Shown: piece after piece, positions 47,541 to 59,379 of the stretch
Layout: the number at the start of each line of letters is the position of its first letter
How positions within the stretch are numbered: the stretch's first letter is position 1
Program-made: the position numbers and the translations under genes
Notes under the pieces: model-generated
Seen by the model: the letters and a program-made list of their open reading frames with translations, nothing else
Databases searched by the model: none
What the model was told of the DNA's origin: nothing
Origin: Strongyloides papillosus
Taxonomy: Eukaryota; Nematoda; Chromadorea; Rhabditida; Strongyloididae
Assembly (NCBI GenBank): GCA_005656395.1
Contig: SRSI01000066.1
Coordinates: 310,001 to 374,000 of the forward strand
DNA: 64,000 bases
Reading direction: 5' to 3'

Positions 47541-48970
47541 TTAATTAATAACTATATAACCAATGAAAAAGATTATTGAGATTAATGTTACAGCTAAGCC
47601 ATGAATAGCTACAAAAGCATTTGTCCAATCCTCTTGATATTTGATATGAGATGATGGTGTTGATCCATATTCGAGATTATGCTTTTCAATATTTTTTACC
47701 TCTGACACTTCTTCTACCGTATTAAAAATACAAATCATTCTATTTATTACATTGCTCAAGCTAAAAAAAATATAATTTTACATAATAGATGATACTTACT
47801 TTGTTAACCATGAGTATGGTGGAAGTGTTCTCTTAACTCTACTTAGCATAAAAACAAATCCAGATACAATAATACTAATAGTATTCATTATCATACAAAA
47901 GCCATGGATTCGCATAACATATGGAATAGCTTGAGATGCTCCAAGATGTGGAGAAATTCTTGAATTAAACAATATCAATGTCAAAAATTGTAAAAATAAG
48001 ATAAAAAGTTTAAGTAAAAATTGAGACTTAATTTGAAGGATGGGTGAAAAAATGAATAGTATTGCACAAATGAAGACTGGAAGGCTTAACTCTAATTTAA
48101 TAGAATTATTTGCTCTTTGAAGATTAATACAGAAGTTTAATGATGATACTTCAGCAGGGTTATTATTAGTAGTTGGTATTGATCCAGCAACAGACCAACC
48201 TTTATTTCTAAAATATTTTGGATCTGTATAAATAGGTTGTCCATTTGTTTGGAAATGGATAATGTCTTGATTCAAGTGTGGTTCAAGTTGGAAACAACAT
48301 TTATATACATCATTTGGATAATGACCAAAATCAGTATCGTCACATATAGTTTTTAGAGAAAATGCAAAAATTCCTGTTGTATTTCCGCTTGATGATGTTT
48401 CTAATTTTCTTACTTCCATTGTATCTTCTGCTCTCATAGCTGTTTCAAATGCTTGTGCTGATAGAACAGGCAACCATAAATGTGATGCAGAGTGTATTTG
48501 AAGCTTGTTTGTTTTCCATGTATTTGTATCCCATTTTAATCTGTCGTCACTCCAATTAAGTTCAATATAACCAACAATATTAAGATCTTTAACATATTCA
48601 TTTAATGAAAAATGTTGTAAAGTTATTTGTTTAACCATAACATTTACATTATTTGATGGGGGTAACGTTGCTAGTGGATGTAGTACTTTTAATTTTAAAA
48701 ATTTTTTTTGTGTTTCACTTGCTAAATAGTAGTAAAGACATTGCTCAAATGCAACATATTCATGACGAGCAAGTTGTTGAGTATCTAAATATAATGGAAA
48801 GTACAATTTATAATGAATCAAAGAAACATACTAGTAATATTTTGCAAGTATTTACATTGTTCGAGTCTATTAATTAATTGACCAAACGCTATAGTTTCTG
48901 GTAAAACAATATTTTGTGTTTTAATTACATTAAAGAATACTCCTAATAGAGTAAATATTATTAACGACAT
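47541..48970 (-). CDS. Divergent Cys-loop ligand-gated ion channel subunit
   Basis: 447 residues from exons 48970..48832, 48784..47800 and 47760..47541 (introns 36-47 bp). A signal peptide (MSLIIFTLLGVFFNVIKTQN) leads into an extracellular ligand-binding domain: VVKQITL-like strands (VMVKQITLQHFSLNEYVKDL), LNWSDDRLKWDTNTW and SHLWLPVLSAQAF. The Cys-loop is ICDDTDFGHYPNDVYKCC, with 14 residues between the cysteines rather than the usual 13. Four membrane segments follow: LELSLPVFICAILFIFSPIL, FLLKLFILFLQFLTLILF, MRIHGFCMIMNTISIIVSGF and, in the last exon, WTNAFVAIHGLAVTLISIIF. It belongs with nematode orphan receptors close to nicotinic subunits. Ligand and ion selectivity cannot be called. 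Confidence 0.87.
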
Positions 48971-50126
48971 TATTGAAAATAAGTAAATTAGTTAACTGAA
49001 TTATTGTCAAAAGAAAATTTCAAACTTTTGCCTTTCTTTTTAATCTATGCCTAATCAGGTTTTATAATATTTAATTATCCTTAAACAATACTTTTAAAGC
49101 CTCGCCTTAATTATCCAGATAATATAGACTATTCCATGTTTCCATCTATTTTAATTTTTGATTTTATTAAAATAATACAAAATGAGATATACACAAAATA
49201 CTTGTTTAATTTAATAGTAAGCTTTTATGAGATAACATATTCAAGATCAGAAAACTGGTAGCTGATAGATAAATTAAGTATATATTATTCATGATGTCTC
49301 TTTAAAAGAAAGTTAAAATCACGGATATGCTGTAAAGTTATACACGTATATTTGAGAAATAAAGTATTTTTACTTTACTATCCGCAAACAAAATGTAATT
49401 TTATAAACAATGAGATTATGATAAATTTTAAAGTTCTTCCATTTAATATTATATACAAATTTATTGATGTCATTCAATAACATTTTTTCAAACAAATAAT
49501 AAAAGAAAATATATTGTATTGGAAACACTTATCATAATAATTCACAGCTATATTCATTCACATAATTTATTTAGGATAAATGCTATTTTGTAAAAATGAA
49601 AGACAAGTTTAAATGTCTGACAAAGGTATTTGTAACAATAATAATTGATAACTATTCTATTATATACAATTGTTTACTCTTATATTTACAAAATATGATT
49701 AAAAAGAATAATCGTTTGTTATACCAATTAATTTCTTTTACAATATTTTATATATATACAACGATTTTTAGCAAATTAATACAAAAATACTTGAAAAATA
49801 TTTTGATTAAGAAATTTTTACATTTTCAGACAAAAAAAAACAAGATGAAAATTTTGAATTTCAATAACTATCTATACAATCACACTTAAAAAATGAAACT
49901 TTATAATCTTACTTTTTAACAAACACTCGTGATAGTATTTCTCTTTAAATGACTCCGTTACAAACTTTGACTATTAGATTAAATAAACAATTTTCAGTTA
50001 TATATATTTGTATAAGCTAATGATTCTCCACCTAGTTATTTGAAATTTTAAAATAATTTAAAACACATATTCTTAGTTAATTCATTGTGTAAGTCTACTG
50101 ATAGATAAAAGTTACATTTAAAAAAA
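48971..50126. other. Divergent intergenic region
   Basis: 1.2 kb between the receptor (-) and the Ser/Pro-rich gene (+). A 97-codon ORF at 49596-49889 is Lys/Ile/Asn-rich without domain character and is not accepted as a gene. Confidence 0.5.
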
Positions 50127-51022
50127 ATGGAAAGAATACACAAACCGAAAAAATTCGAGGTTAGCTTTTAATTTTAATTTATATTTATAAATTTTTAAGG
50201 AAATTGGTTCTGAAGAAAGTCATGTTATAGAAAGTTATGAGAGACGTGTTCATGGTACTGACACTATTGAGCCTCATCGTGAATATTCAACAAATCAATA
50301 TACCGAGAGGAAAACTTTTGGTAGAGATGAAAATGGAGAAATTATTGTAAAAATTGAAAAAGATCCTAAGGAACCTGTTAGACCTGTTTCACCTGTACAA
50401 CCAGTAAAACCAATTGGTGAAAAAAACGAAGAATATTTTATGAAACCTTTGCCACCACTCGATTTATTACATATACCAAGAGTGGACGCCAAAAAATCTC
50501 TTAAAAGTCCAAAAACATATAGTAACAGCGGTAAGATAAAATAATATTATAAAAGTACTTTTTTTAGGTTCACCTCGAACTCCAATATCTCTCAATAATT
50601 CTCCAGTCTCAGGAAAATCATCTTATAGTAGACGTGATATTGAAGCATTATCACCTCGTTCATTTGCATCTAATCTATCATCAGATCAATTATCACCAAT
50701 GAAAAAGATAACTACCAAAAAACGTCTAGTTAGTGTTCATGATGGAAGGCCTGTTTCACCATATGTAGAAACCGTGACATATGAACCTAATCCAAAGTTT
50801 TTATCACCAAACATAATGAGTTGTTCATCTCCAAATCATAGTATGATGTCACCAATAAGTAAATACAAGCAAAATGGTTATAAAAATGATAATTATACAA
50901 CTGAATTTTACAATGCCCCAAGTCCAATGTATTCACCAAGACCACAATTTAATACATCTAAAAGAACATCAATAGATGAAGGAGCTTATGTAATTCAAAA
51001 TCCTCTTTATTCAGATTATTAA
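50127..51022 (+). CDS. Ser/Pro-rich protein of unknown function
   Basis: 272 residues from exons 50127..50159, 50200..50530 and 50568..51022 (introns 40 and 37 bp). The family is not recognised. The first third is charged (SEESHVIESYERRVHGTDTI, ERKTFGRDENGEIIVKIEKD), followed by a Pro-Val run (EPVRPVSPVQPVKP). The rest is dominated by SP dipeptides (NSPVSG, LSPRS, LSPMK, VSPY, LSPN, MSPI, PSPMYSPRP), more than ten potential proline-directed kinase sites, and is probably disordered. Such composition fits a cytoskeletal or signalling scaffold. Frame continuity over three exons and consistent splice signals support a real gene. Confidence 0.7.
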
Positions 51023-51100
51023 AAAATATATATGTACAAAGAAAATAAAAAAAACTACTTTTGCATCAAAATACAAATATATATATATATTGATTTTTTT

Positions 51101-51304
51101 TTAAATCCAACATTGTATTCTTCTATTGTTATCTTTATCAAAATATCGTCTATGATTTGATAGGTTGTCGATAACTTGTCCTTCAGCATCAAAATTATTA
51201 ATACCACTGTCAATAATACTATTTTCAGTAAAAGTATCCATTATTGTAGAGAATATTGTTTTAAATCCATAAAAAAGTAGCAAAAAATCATCTGATTTCC
51301 ACAT
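51101..51304 (-). CDS. Small protein of unknown function (67 residues)
   Basis: A single ATG-started ORF, MWKSDDFLLLFYGFKTIFST..., ending HRRYFDKDNNRRIQCWI. Its composition (FDAEGQVIDNLSNHRRYFDKD) is balanced, unlike the Lys/Ile/Asn-rich chance ORFs of this genome. Its start codon is only 137 bp downstream of the RECQL stop on the same strand, the spacing of nematode operon partners. No domain is recognised; the amino end could be a membrane or signal segment. A chance ORF remains possible. Confidence 0.4.
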   Translation of the reverse strand: MWKSDDFLLLFYGFKTIFSTIMDTFTENSIIDSGINNFDAEGQVIDNLSNHRRYFDKDNNRRIQCWI

Positions 51305-51341
51305 TTTAATATTTTAAAATAAAATAAATACAAAAATATTT

Positions 51342-51363
51342 AATGTATATTTAAATATACATT
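51342..51363. repeat. 22-bp perfect palindrome between RECQL and the small ORF
   Basis: Arms AATGTATATTT and AAATATACATT meet with no spacer. Located in the 137-bp gap downstream of RECQL; as RNA it would be cruciform or hairpin-capable. All but two pairs are A-T. Confidence 0.6.
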
Positions 51364-51441
51364 GATATCTTCAATAAAAAGGTTACCTGACCTATATTTA
51401 AAATGAGTATAATTTAAAATAAGAAATAATTTCATTTATAA

Positions 51442-53246
51442 TTACTCAATTTTTCTTTTCTTTTTTAAATGAGATGGATTATCTTCTTTCTCTAGAATTT
51501 TCATTGCACACATATCCTTACTTTTATATTCGGCAGCCATTCCAGGTTGAATGTATGTAATAATAGAATAAGGAGTATATTTAAAATCAAAATTTAAAAA
51601 TCCATCTAATATCAAATTGCTCACCACCTTTTTAATAAAATCCTTCGTATCTTCTTTGAAATGTTTCGATAGTAATTCAACTAATTTATTTCCTGTTAGT
51701 CTTTCGTCTTTTTTTCTCATGAAATCATTTAAAAATTCAATTGACTTTTCAAAGTATTTATATATATTTACTGATGAAACATGATATTTCTGAAAATTAG
51801 AGCAATTATCACAATGATTATTACACCAAGATGGTTCCCAAACTTCATTAAAATGGGATGCTATTAATATACGACGACAACTATCAACTTCCAAAGCATA
51901 TCGCATTATTTCACAAAGGTTATCTAATCCACATTTCTCTTCGTTTGCCATAGAACTAAGGCGAAATACATCAGAAAGACAGTAATATAGTATACACATT
52001 GACTTTTTACCATCACGACCCGCTCTTCCAGATTCTTGATAATAATTTTCCATACTTTTAGAGATAGAATGATGAATGACAAAACGAACATCACATTTAT
52101 CAATACCCATTCCAAAAGCAATAGTTGCAACTATAATATTAATTTTTCCAGAACTCCAATCGTCATGAACTTTTGTACGATAATTATCTTCCATGTAAGC
52201 ATGATAAAAAGCAGATTTAATACCATTTTGTTTCAATTTTTTAGCCAAATCCTCACAATCTTTCCTAGAATAACAATATATAATACCAGATTGATTTTTA
52301 AACTTCAATTCTATTTCATTAACAACTTCTTCTACAAATTCATCTAATGAACTAGGCTTGTTTCTAACTTCATAGAAGAGATTCTCTCTGTTAAAACCAG
52401 CTTTAAATACTATTGCTCTTGGAATTTCAAGCATATCTTTAATATCATCAACAACTTTTGTTGTGGCAGTTGCTGTTAATCCAATGATTGGTACCCCGAA
52501 TTGCCTTTTAAGAATGTTTAAGAATTTATAATCAGGTCTAAAATCATGTCCCCACGTTGAGCAACAATGAACTTCATCAATGGCAATGAATGATAAATTA
52601 CCATTTTTGGAACATGTATCTAATTTATTCATCAATTTCTTACTTTTAGCTAATTTTTCTGGTGTAACATACAACAATTTTATTTTTGGCTTGTTGGAAC
52701 TTAGATCATCCATTATTTGTTTAACTTCCTCCTTACTAGAACTTTGGTTAAATGCACATGTTTCTATGTCTAATTTCCTTAATTGTCGTATTTGATCTTC
52801 GATTAATGATATCAAAGGTGAAATAACAAGAGTTACACCATCACACAATAAACTTGGCAGTTGATAACATAATGATTTACCGCCTCCTGTTGACATAATC
52901 AGAAGACAATCTTTTTTTGATAAAACGGCAGATATAGCCGATACTTGTAACGGTCTAAAGTCCTTAAGTTTAAATTTCTCGTTAAGTATCTTTTTTCCTT
53001 CTACTAGCCATGGTTTATCAGGTAATTCCCAAGAGGAAAGGTCATCATCACAAACATTACATTCCTTTTTTTTAAGTTCATTTTCAAGCTAAAATATATT
53101 TTACAGTAACTATACTAAAACTATACCTTTTCTTTGATTTTTAAAAAATTTTTTTCCTCTTTCCGTAGTTGGTTTATTTCATTTCTGATTTTATCAATTT
53201 TATTATTAACTTTTTCTAGCTGTTCAAATAAGTCATTGTCGTTCAT
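51442..53246 (-). CDS. RECQL: RECQL (RecQ1-type) DNA helicase
   Basis: 588 residues from exons 53246..53127 and 53088..51442 (38-bp intron, phase 0). An N-terminal coiled coil (LFEQLEKVNNKIDKIRNEIN..) precedes WELPDKPWLVEGKKILNEKFKL, the RecQ1-like lead-in, and then motif 0 (DFRPLQ). Helicase motifs: STGGGKSLCYQLPSL (Walker A, GGGKS at 108-112), IAIDEVHC (DEVH at 211-214), GLTATAT, IIYCYSRKDCEDLA, AFGMGIDKCDVRFVIH and YYQESGRAGRDG. The RecQ zinc-binding region follows (DSCRRILIASHFNE..WCNNHCDNCSNF), then a winged-helix part. There is no HRDC domain and no long BLM/WRN extension, so it is the short RECQL type, a 3'-5' helicase of replication-fork restart. Confidence 0.94.
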
Positions 53247-54735
53247 GTTGTTAGAAATTTAAATTGCTAGAAAAGCAACAATAGTTGGTAACGTGGAAAA
53301 CTTGAAAAACCGCTTTCACAATTTTCAATTTTCCATTTCTTAAAACGAATTTCAAAATAAAGTTTTGGAACTAAATTCCTTTGAGGTAATTCTACTTTTC
53401 TTATCGTTGAGTGTGCACGTGCTGTTTTAGATTATGGTATTTCCTCTAAATGTACATCTTCGAGATTCATCTTTGGCCATATTTCACTTTATATAAAATT
53501 TAAAATGGTTATTTCCACATCTTTTTCATTATAAAATTGAAATATATATTATGTCATAGGATATATTTTTATTAATTTTTCTATATTTTTTTATAGTATT
53601 AATTTTTCCAGTAAATTATTATTTATAACGTATTTATGTTTTTCTTAATAAACAAATTTGACTATTTTTTATTCTTTTACTAAAAATCGATGCTCAAACT
53701 CACCTGTTGGTAAATATCGTGAACTAAGTTGCTGTGTTAAAAAGTTACTTCTAACTTTACTTATCTCTATAATAATAATTTGAAATTATTTCTTATTTGA
53801 TTTTTCGTAAAAAATTACAAATTCAATATTTAATGATATTTAAAACATTCGGAGAATTTTTCTATTAATTTTTGATCTTTATTGCCTCTTACAATCTTTG
53901 GTAATTTTTTTAATTTCCTTAATGGATTAATATATAGCTAGGATTTAATAAATTGTACAATATTAATTATTGTATTTTTCGTTGCTTAATTGATTATTTT
54001 AAATAATGCATATAGAAATACTTTTATTTAAAAATATAATTAAAAATAATTAATTATTTCCCCATTTATATGAACAACATTTATATAAATTAATTATTTT
54101 AGTGGTCTTATAACATATTAAAGGCTTAAATATATATATAAATTACAAAAAGGTAGTTTTTTGTATAAATGATGTCTTTAAAAAGCAATTTCCTATTAGT
54201 TAGTAGTTTAAAATTCTATTAAAGATTCTATTTTAATGTTTTTAAAAGTCATCATTTCTATAAATGTCATTTATCATGATATCACTACTTTGTAACTGTT
54301 TAAAAATTTAAGCGACGTACTTATTATTGGTAGAATTATTATGTTTATATAAAATATTTTAGTTTTTAAAATATGATTAATATTGTAAATTTAAAATATA
54401 GTTTTATTTTGAAATTTTTTTCTTTTTTTGGGATTTGATGCATTTCTATTTTAATTGAACATTTATTTCGATAACAATCTTTATTTATCATGACACCTCA
54501 ATATAAAATAAGTGAAGGTAGAAATAGCCTTAAAGAATATAACACTTTTTATATTATATATATTATAACTTTATATTTTGCATTCTTTATTTTTAGCTAT
54601 TACAGAGTTATTATTATTTTAACATTACATACAAACATTTTATTACCACCGATATTACGAATTTTATTTATTTATAATACTATGCTATAATAATTTGACT
54701 TAAAATATATAGTTATTATTATAGGTTATCAACTT
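53247..54735. other. Divergent intergenic region upstream of RECQL and SLC10 genes
   Basis: 1.5 kb, AT-rich. It includes a possible 5' exon of the SLC10 gene (54490-54517: ATG, nine codons plus one base, donor GTAGAA) that joins in frame to an acceptor at 54724 (TTATTATTATAG). Nothing else recognised. Confidence 0.45.
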
Positions 54736-56254
54736 ATGGGTTCAAATATTAGGAAGAATCTTGAAATATTTTTACTCATAATTTTGTTATCTGGGGGATA
54801 TGCATCTTTAAATGAACCTGTAATTTTTTTTGATCCAACAGAAATTGAAAATTTTTATGAAGGTGAAACTAAAGAGGTTAAAATAAAGGCAGTGTATGAT
54901 TGTTCAAATTTTGAAACATTTAATAACAGTATTTTGATGATAAATCTAACTTCATATGATGTTGATTTCTTAACCGTAAAACCAACATCATTTATCATTC
55001 CTAAAATAGAGTTAGAGAAATGTAGTCAAAGTCGTTTTCTTGTTTATGAATCGTTTTTTCAATTAACAGGGAGAAAAATTGGCATAGGAGTTGTCAAATG
55101 GTTTGCTCATAATGTAAATGATGACATACAGTGTAATGAGTGCTTTTTAATGAGCTTGCAAAATAAAAATGCCAGTTATGATGAACTAAATATAAATAAT
55201 AGAAAAGAATTGAGTGTGATTTGTTACAAAAGAATGCATGATGAAAAATTAGAAAAAATTTTTGTAGGATTGTTAGTTATTATAATTTCAATAGCTAATA
55301 TAATGATGGGATGTGAAATTGATCTCAATATTGTTTGGGAAACAGTAAAAAAACCCTATGGTGTCATAATAGGCTTTATTACTCAATTTTTAATTATGCC
55401 TTTGGTATGTTTTAGTTATTTTAAAATTAATTTTTATTAATTAGATTTCAATAATTATATCATTATCTGTATTTTGGGAGGAAAAATATGGTCCATTTGC
55501 TCTTGGATTATTTATTACAGCATGTTCTCCTGGTGGTGGTGCTAGTAATTATTGGACAATATTACTGAAAGGAAATGCTAATTTAAGTGTTACAATGACA
55601 TTTTTTAGTAGTTTGGCTTCATTATTTATGATGCCTCTTTGGATTAGTCAATTTGAAAGTCACTTTTTTAAAGCATTCAATAGGAGTGACATTACAATAA
55701 AAACACCTTTTGCCAAAATTATTTCATCTTTATTAACAATGATTATTCCTTTACTTATTGGTGTTGGAATATCAAAAAAAGCTCCAAAATTAGGTGAAAA
55801 AGCACGTAAAATAATGAGACCATTTCTCATGTTTGTACTTGTATTCCTTGTAGTTTTTGGATGTATATCTTCAACATACATATTTAATATTATAACAATT
55901 CGTTCAGTATTTGGAAGTTTCATGCTACCTTTTGGAGGGTTTATGTTTGGGTGTTTTATGGCTTTAATCACAAGACAACCACCTGAAAATGTTACAGCTA
56001 TATCAATTGAAACCGGTGTACAAAATACAGGAATTGCCATTCTTGTTTTAAAAGCAGCTTTTCATTCACCACAAAATGACATCGCTTGTTTAATTCCAAT
56101 ATTAGTAGCTTGTTGTACTCCTATTCCATTAACTGGTTGTTTTTTTATCCATGGAATTCTAAAAAAAATAAAAGCTTTCAGAGAAAGTAAAAAAAGTTTA
56201 CCAGTGGAGGATAAAACACTACGTAAAGATTGTCTTCTCGAATCAGACATATAA
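54736..56254 (+). CDS. SLC10-family (sodium/bile acid type) transporter with large ectodomain
   Basis: 492 residues from exons 54736..55404 and 55445..56254 (40-bp intron, GTATGT..TTAG, phase 0). A signal peptide (NLEIFLLIILLSGGYASLNE) is followed by an extracellular domain of about 150 residues (IFFDPTEIENFYEGETKEVK.., several Cys). The SBF membrane domain then begins at KIFVGLLVIIISIANIMMGC. Family motifs: FITACSPGGGASNYWTILLK (the CPGGxxSN loop) and TAISIETGVQNTGIAILVLK (the ETGxQN motif). A signal peptide plus ectodomain resembles SLC10A3/A5 rather than the bile-acid carriers; substrate unknown. Start could instead be 54490 through a spliced 5' exon adding 13 residues. Confidence 0.88.
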
Positions 56255-59200
56255 TAGTAGACTTTCTATATGTGTGTAAAAAATTTAGTTTTATAGTTGT
56301 ATAATATATAATATCTTTTAGAGTTTATTTTCTATTATTTTTTTATTATATTTCTTAGAAAAATAAACTAATATTTTTATTAATCTAATTTTTTAATTTA
56401 CATTTATGTTTTTTATAATGTCCTTTCCACATTTACAGTATAGGAGCAGCAAAAGTATTTTATATTAAAAATTCAAAAGTATATTTTAAAATAAAAGAGT
56501 CTATAAGCAATTATTAAAAAAGCAAGGGATTAATTTTTCCTTAAGACAATGAAAAGTATAAAAATTAAATCACTGTAATTTATTGCAAAGTTTAATTACA
56601 GAAAAATATAAAAACATGTCTTAAAATTAAAATAAACAATGAAAATATTAAAATTTAAAACATAAGAATGGTATAATTACGCAACTATTATCATACTATG
56701 CTTTTATTTGATTAGCCAAATCTAACAATCCTGTTAGAAGTTATTTAGTCCAAAATATTTTTTTTATAATATGTTGAGATTTCTATTTATATACTATTAT
56801 AAATTTTTTGTTTGATTATATTGATCTAATTAATTACAACTAAAAATACCTTTAAATGTATTTTTAAAATAATTAGTTATAAAGATTTTTTTTTCTTAAA
56901 AGTTTATAACTCTATGTTGTAAATCATTTTTATTAATACACTTTTGTAACACAAGTTAAAAAAGAACAATAAAAGTAATATATATCTATTCATATGAACT
57001 TTATATTTATCTTATTTATTTATATACCGATGGACAATAAAAACAAAGGAAATGTCGTTTTTTCTAAATAAGTTATGACTAATATCAATATTTGTTTATT
57101 ATAATATATGAAGATAATGATAAAAACATATAAATTTTATGTACTCAACAATCTTATATAATGTATTTAGTAACTTTTATGTTTATTTGCAATACCTTAC
57201 AAAATAAACTATTACAAATAAAGGTCATATTAATTATTAAAATAATATAATGAAAATTATTTTTATAACCTCTGTTATTATTCTTTTACAATTCAACAAT
57301 GAAAAAAGTTTTTTTTATGATGACAAAATTAAGAATTTTTTTCTATTTTATAATTATTTTAGCGATATTTAATGAATGTGTTTAATTTTAAATTTTATAA
57401 ACAATAAAATATTCTCTTTAAGGATATTTCTTTGGACAAAAATTTATTTTTCATTAATGATAATTAAACTAAATAAAAATATGCTACTATGTGTAGATTC
57501 CTTATTTTTCCTCATAACGTTCCTTAATTATTATTTTATAATGCTGAATTGCATATTGTCATAAAATAAAAAGAAAGATAGTTACTCTATCATAAAAGAA
57601 TTTTTTAATAAAAAATTTGATAATTTAATTTTTTTAAAGGGTTAAAAAAAGTACTATGTGTATTTACTATACTATTAATATTTTGTGTAAAAATATCTTA
57701 GTTTAAAAATTTAAATAAAATGATTTTGTGCATCCCTTCTTCTCATTAAAATCAATTATATTTCGTCACCTTTCTTTTATTCATTCATTATTTTAGACGT
57801 ATCAATCATTCTATTTAAAAAGAAGATATATTTTATTCATTAAAATTTATTATTTTATAGTAAAATAAAAATGTTTCATTTTACATTATTTCTGACAACA
57901 AAGACACAATCTATTTTCTATAGTTAATTGTACTATATTTTACTGTATCGTCTAGACAAAAAAGTCTTCTATAAATTAATGAAATGCCATTTAAATGAAT
58001 GCAATAAGTTTTTAATTAGGAATATAGGTATTTATTCTTTTATTACTCTACTTATACATTTGTAAATTATTATATAAGTTTTTATTATGTTATATTATTT
58101 TATTATATTATGATTTATGAATATTAGATATAATTATAATATTCTATACTAATTGTTTATTTTGTGTATCTAATTAAAAACAGTATGTGAGGTTTATTAG
58201 ATTACATTTTTATGGTGAAAGAAGAAATATAAATAATGTGTAATTTTAATGATCCCATATAAATTTATTGTAATAAAAGAATTGTAGATAAAATTTTGTG
58301 ATTTATCGATACATAATTTCATAAATATAAATTTAATAAATTGTTAAATAGTCTTAATTCATATTAATACTTATCTTAAAAGTATTTTTATTGTTGCATC
58401 ATTTTTTTATCGTAATAATTTTCTCATAATGATAGCTACCTTTAAAGTATTATCTTCCGATCATTGTTTATCTTTTTTTCGGCATAAATTTCTCTCTCAG
58501 ATTATTAATCTATCAAACATGTCTTTTTTCTTAATTTATCGGCATGCACATTATATATTTATATATCTGGCAAAATATCAAGTAAGTATGTATGCTCATT
58601 AATGAACATTAAAACAAACTTTTAGACTATTTCTGTTTAAACTTTTTAGAGATTTCTATTTATAAAGATTCCAATGTATTTATAATAGGAGGGGTAATAT
58701 TAACTTAACACTCCCTTTTTAAATAAATTATAAAATAGTTCAAAAAGAAGTATTTTATTTAATAGTTCTGTTTACTGAAGATTGTATAGGATTGGCATAT
58801 TATCTAATGAAATCAATTTTTTTAATATTTATCAAGTTTTAGTTTTAAATAATCGTGTCATCATATTTTTAAATTATTTAAACAATGATTATCTTATTTT
58901 TAAGTTTCTTATCTTGATGCAATATATATTATTTTCATATTGTGAAATTTTTATATTATTAGTAATTTATAAGCAGAAAAAATATAAGATTAATAGGCTT
59001 CAAATATCTTCAAATATTATATTGCCATATATTATGAACAAAAAGTAATATCAAAATTTTTTCTCCAATAGTAATTAAAACATTTAATCAAATAAAATTT
59101 TACCAATCTTATTTATATTTTAATGTTTATATTAAATTGTTCCAATATTTTAAAATTTTTATACTACATTTATACTTTGATTATTAGCTCATTACCAATT

Positions 59201-59364
59201 AGCAAAAATTGTTGATTAAAAGATGTATATTAATTTAATTAATAATATATTTGGGTGAGAATAAACTTCTTGCTCAGTGGTAAATTTTTAATTATAATTC
59301 AAAAAACTCAGTAATTTGTTTTTATTGCATTATTAATTTTTCTAAAACTATTTAACTAGGTTCT

Positions 59365-59379
59365 TGTCATTGAATGACA
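59365..59379. repeat. 15-bp palindrome
   Basis: TGTCATT-G-AATGACA, a perfect inverted repeat around one base with four G/C pairs in very AT-rich DNA. Possible dimeric transcription-factor site; function unknown. Confidence 0.4.

Noticed and set aside
49596..49889. 97-codon plus-strand ORF
   Set aside because: Lys/Ile/Asn/Tyr-rich translation typical of chance ORFs at this base composition; no domain, no splice context.
58782..59048. 88-codon plus-strand ORF
   Set aside because: Non-ATG start and low-complexity Ile/Leu/Asn composition in gene-poor DNA.
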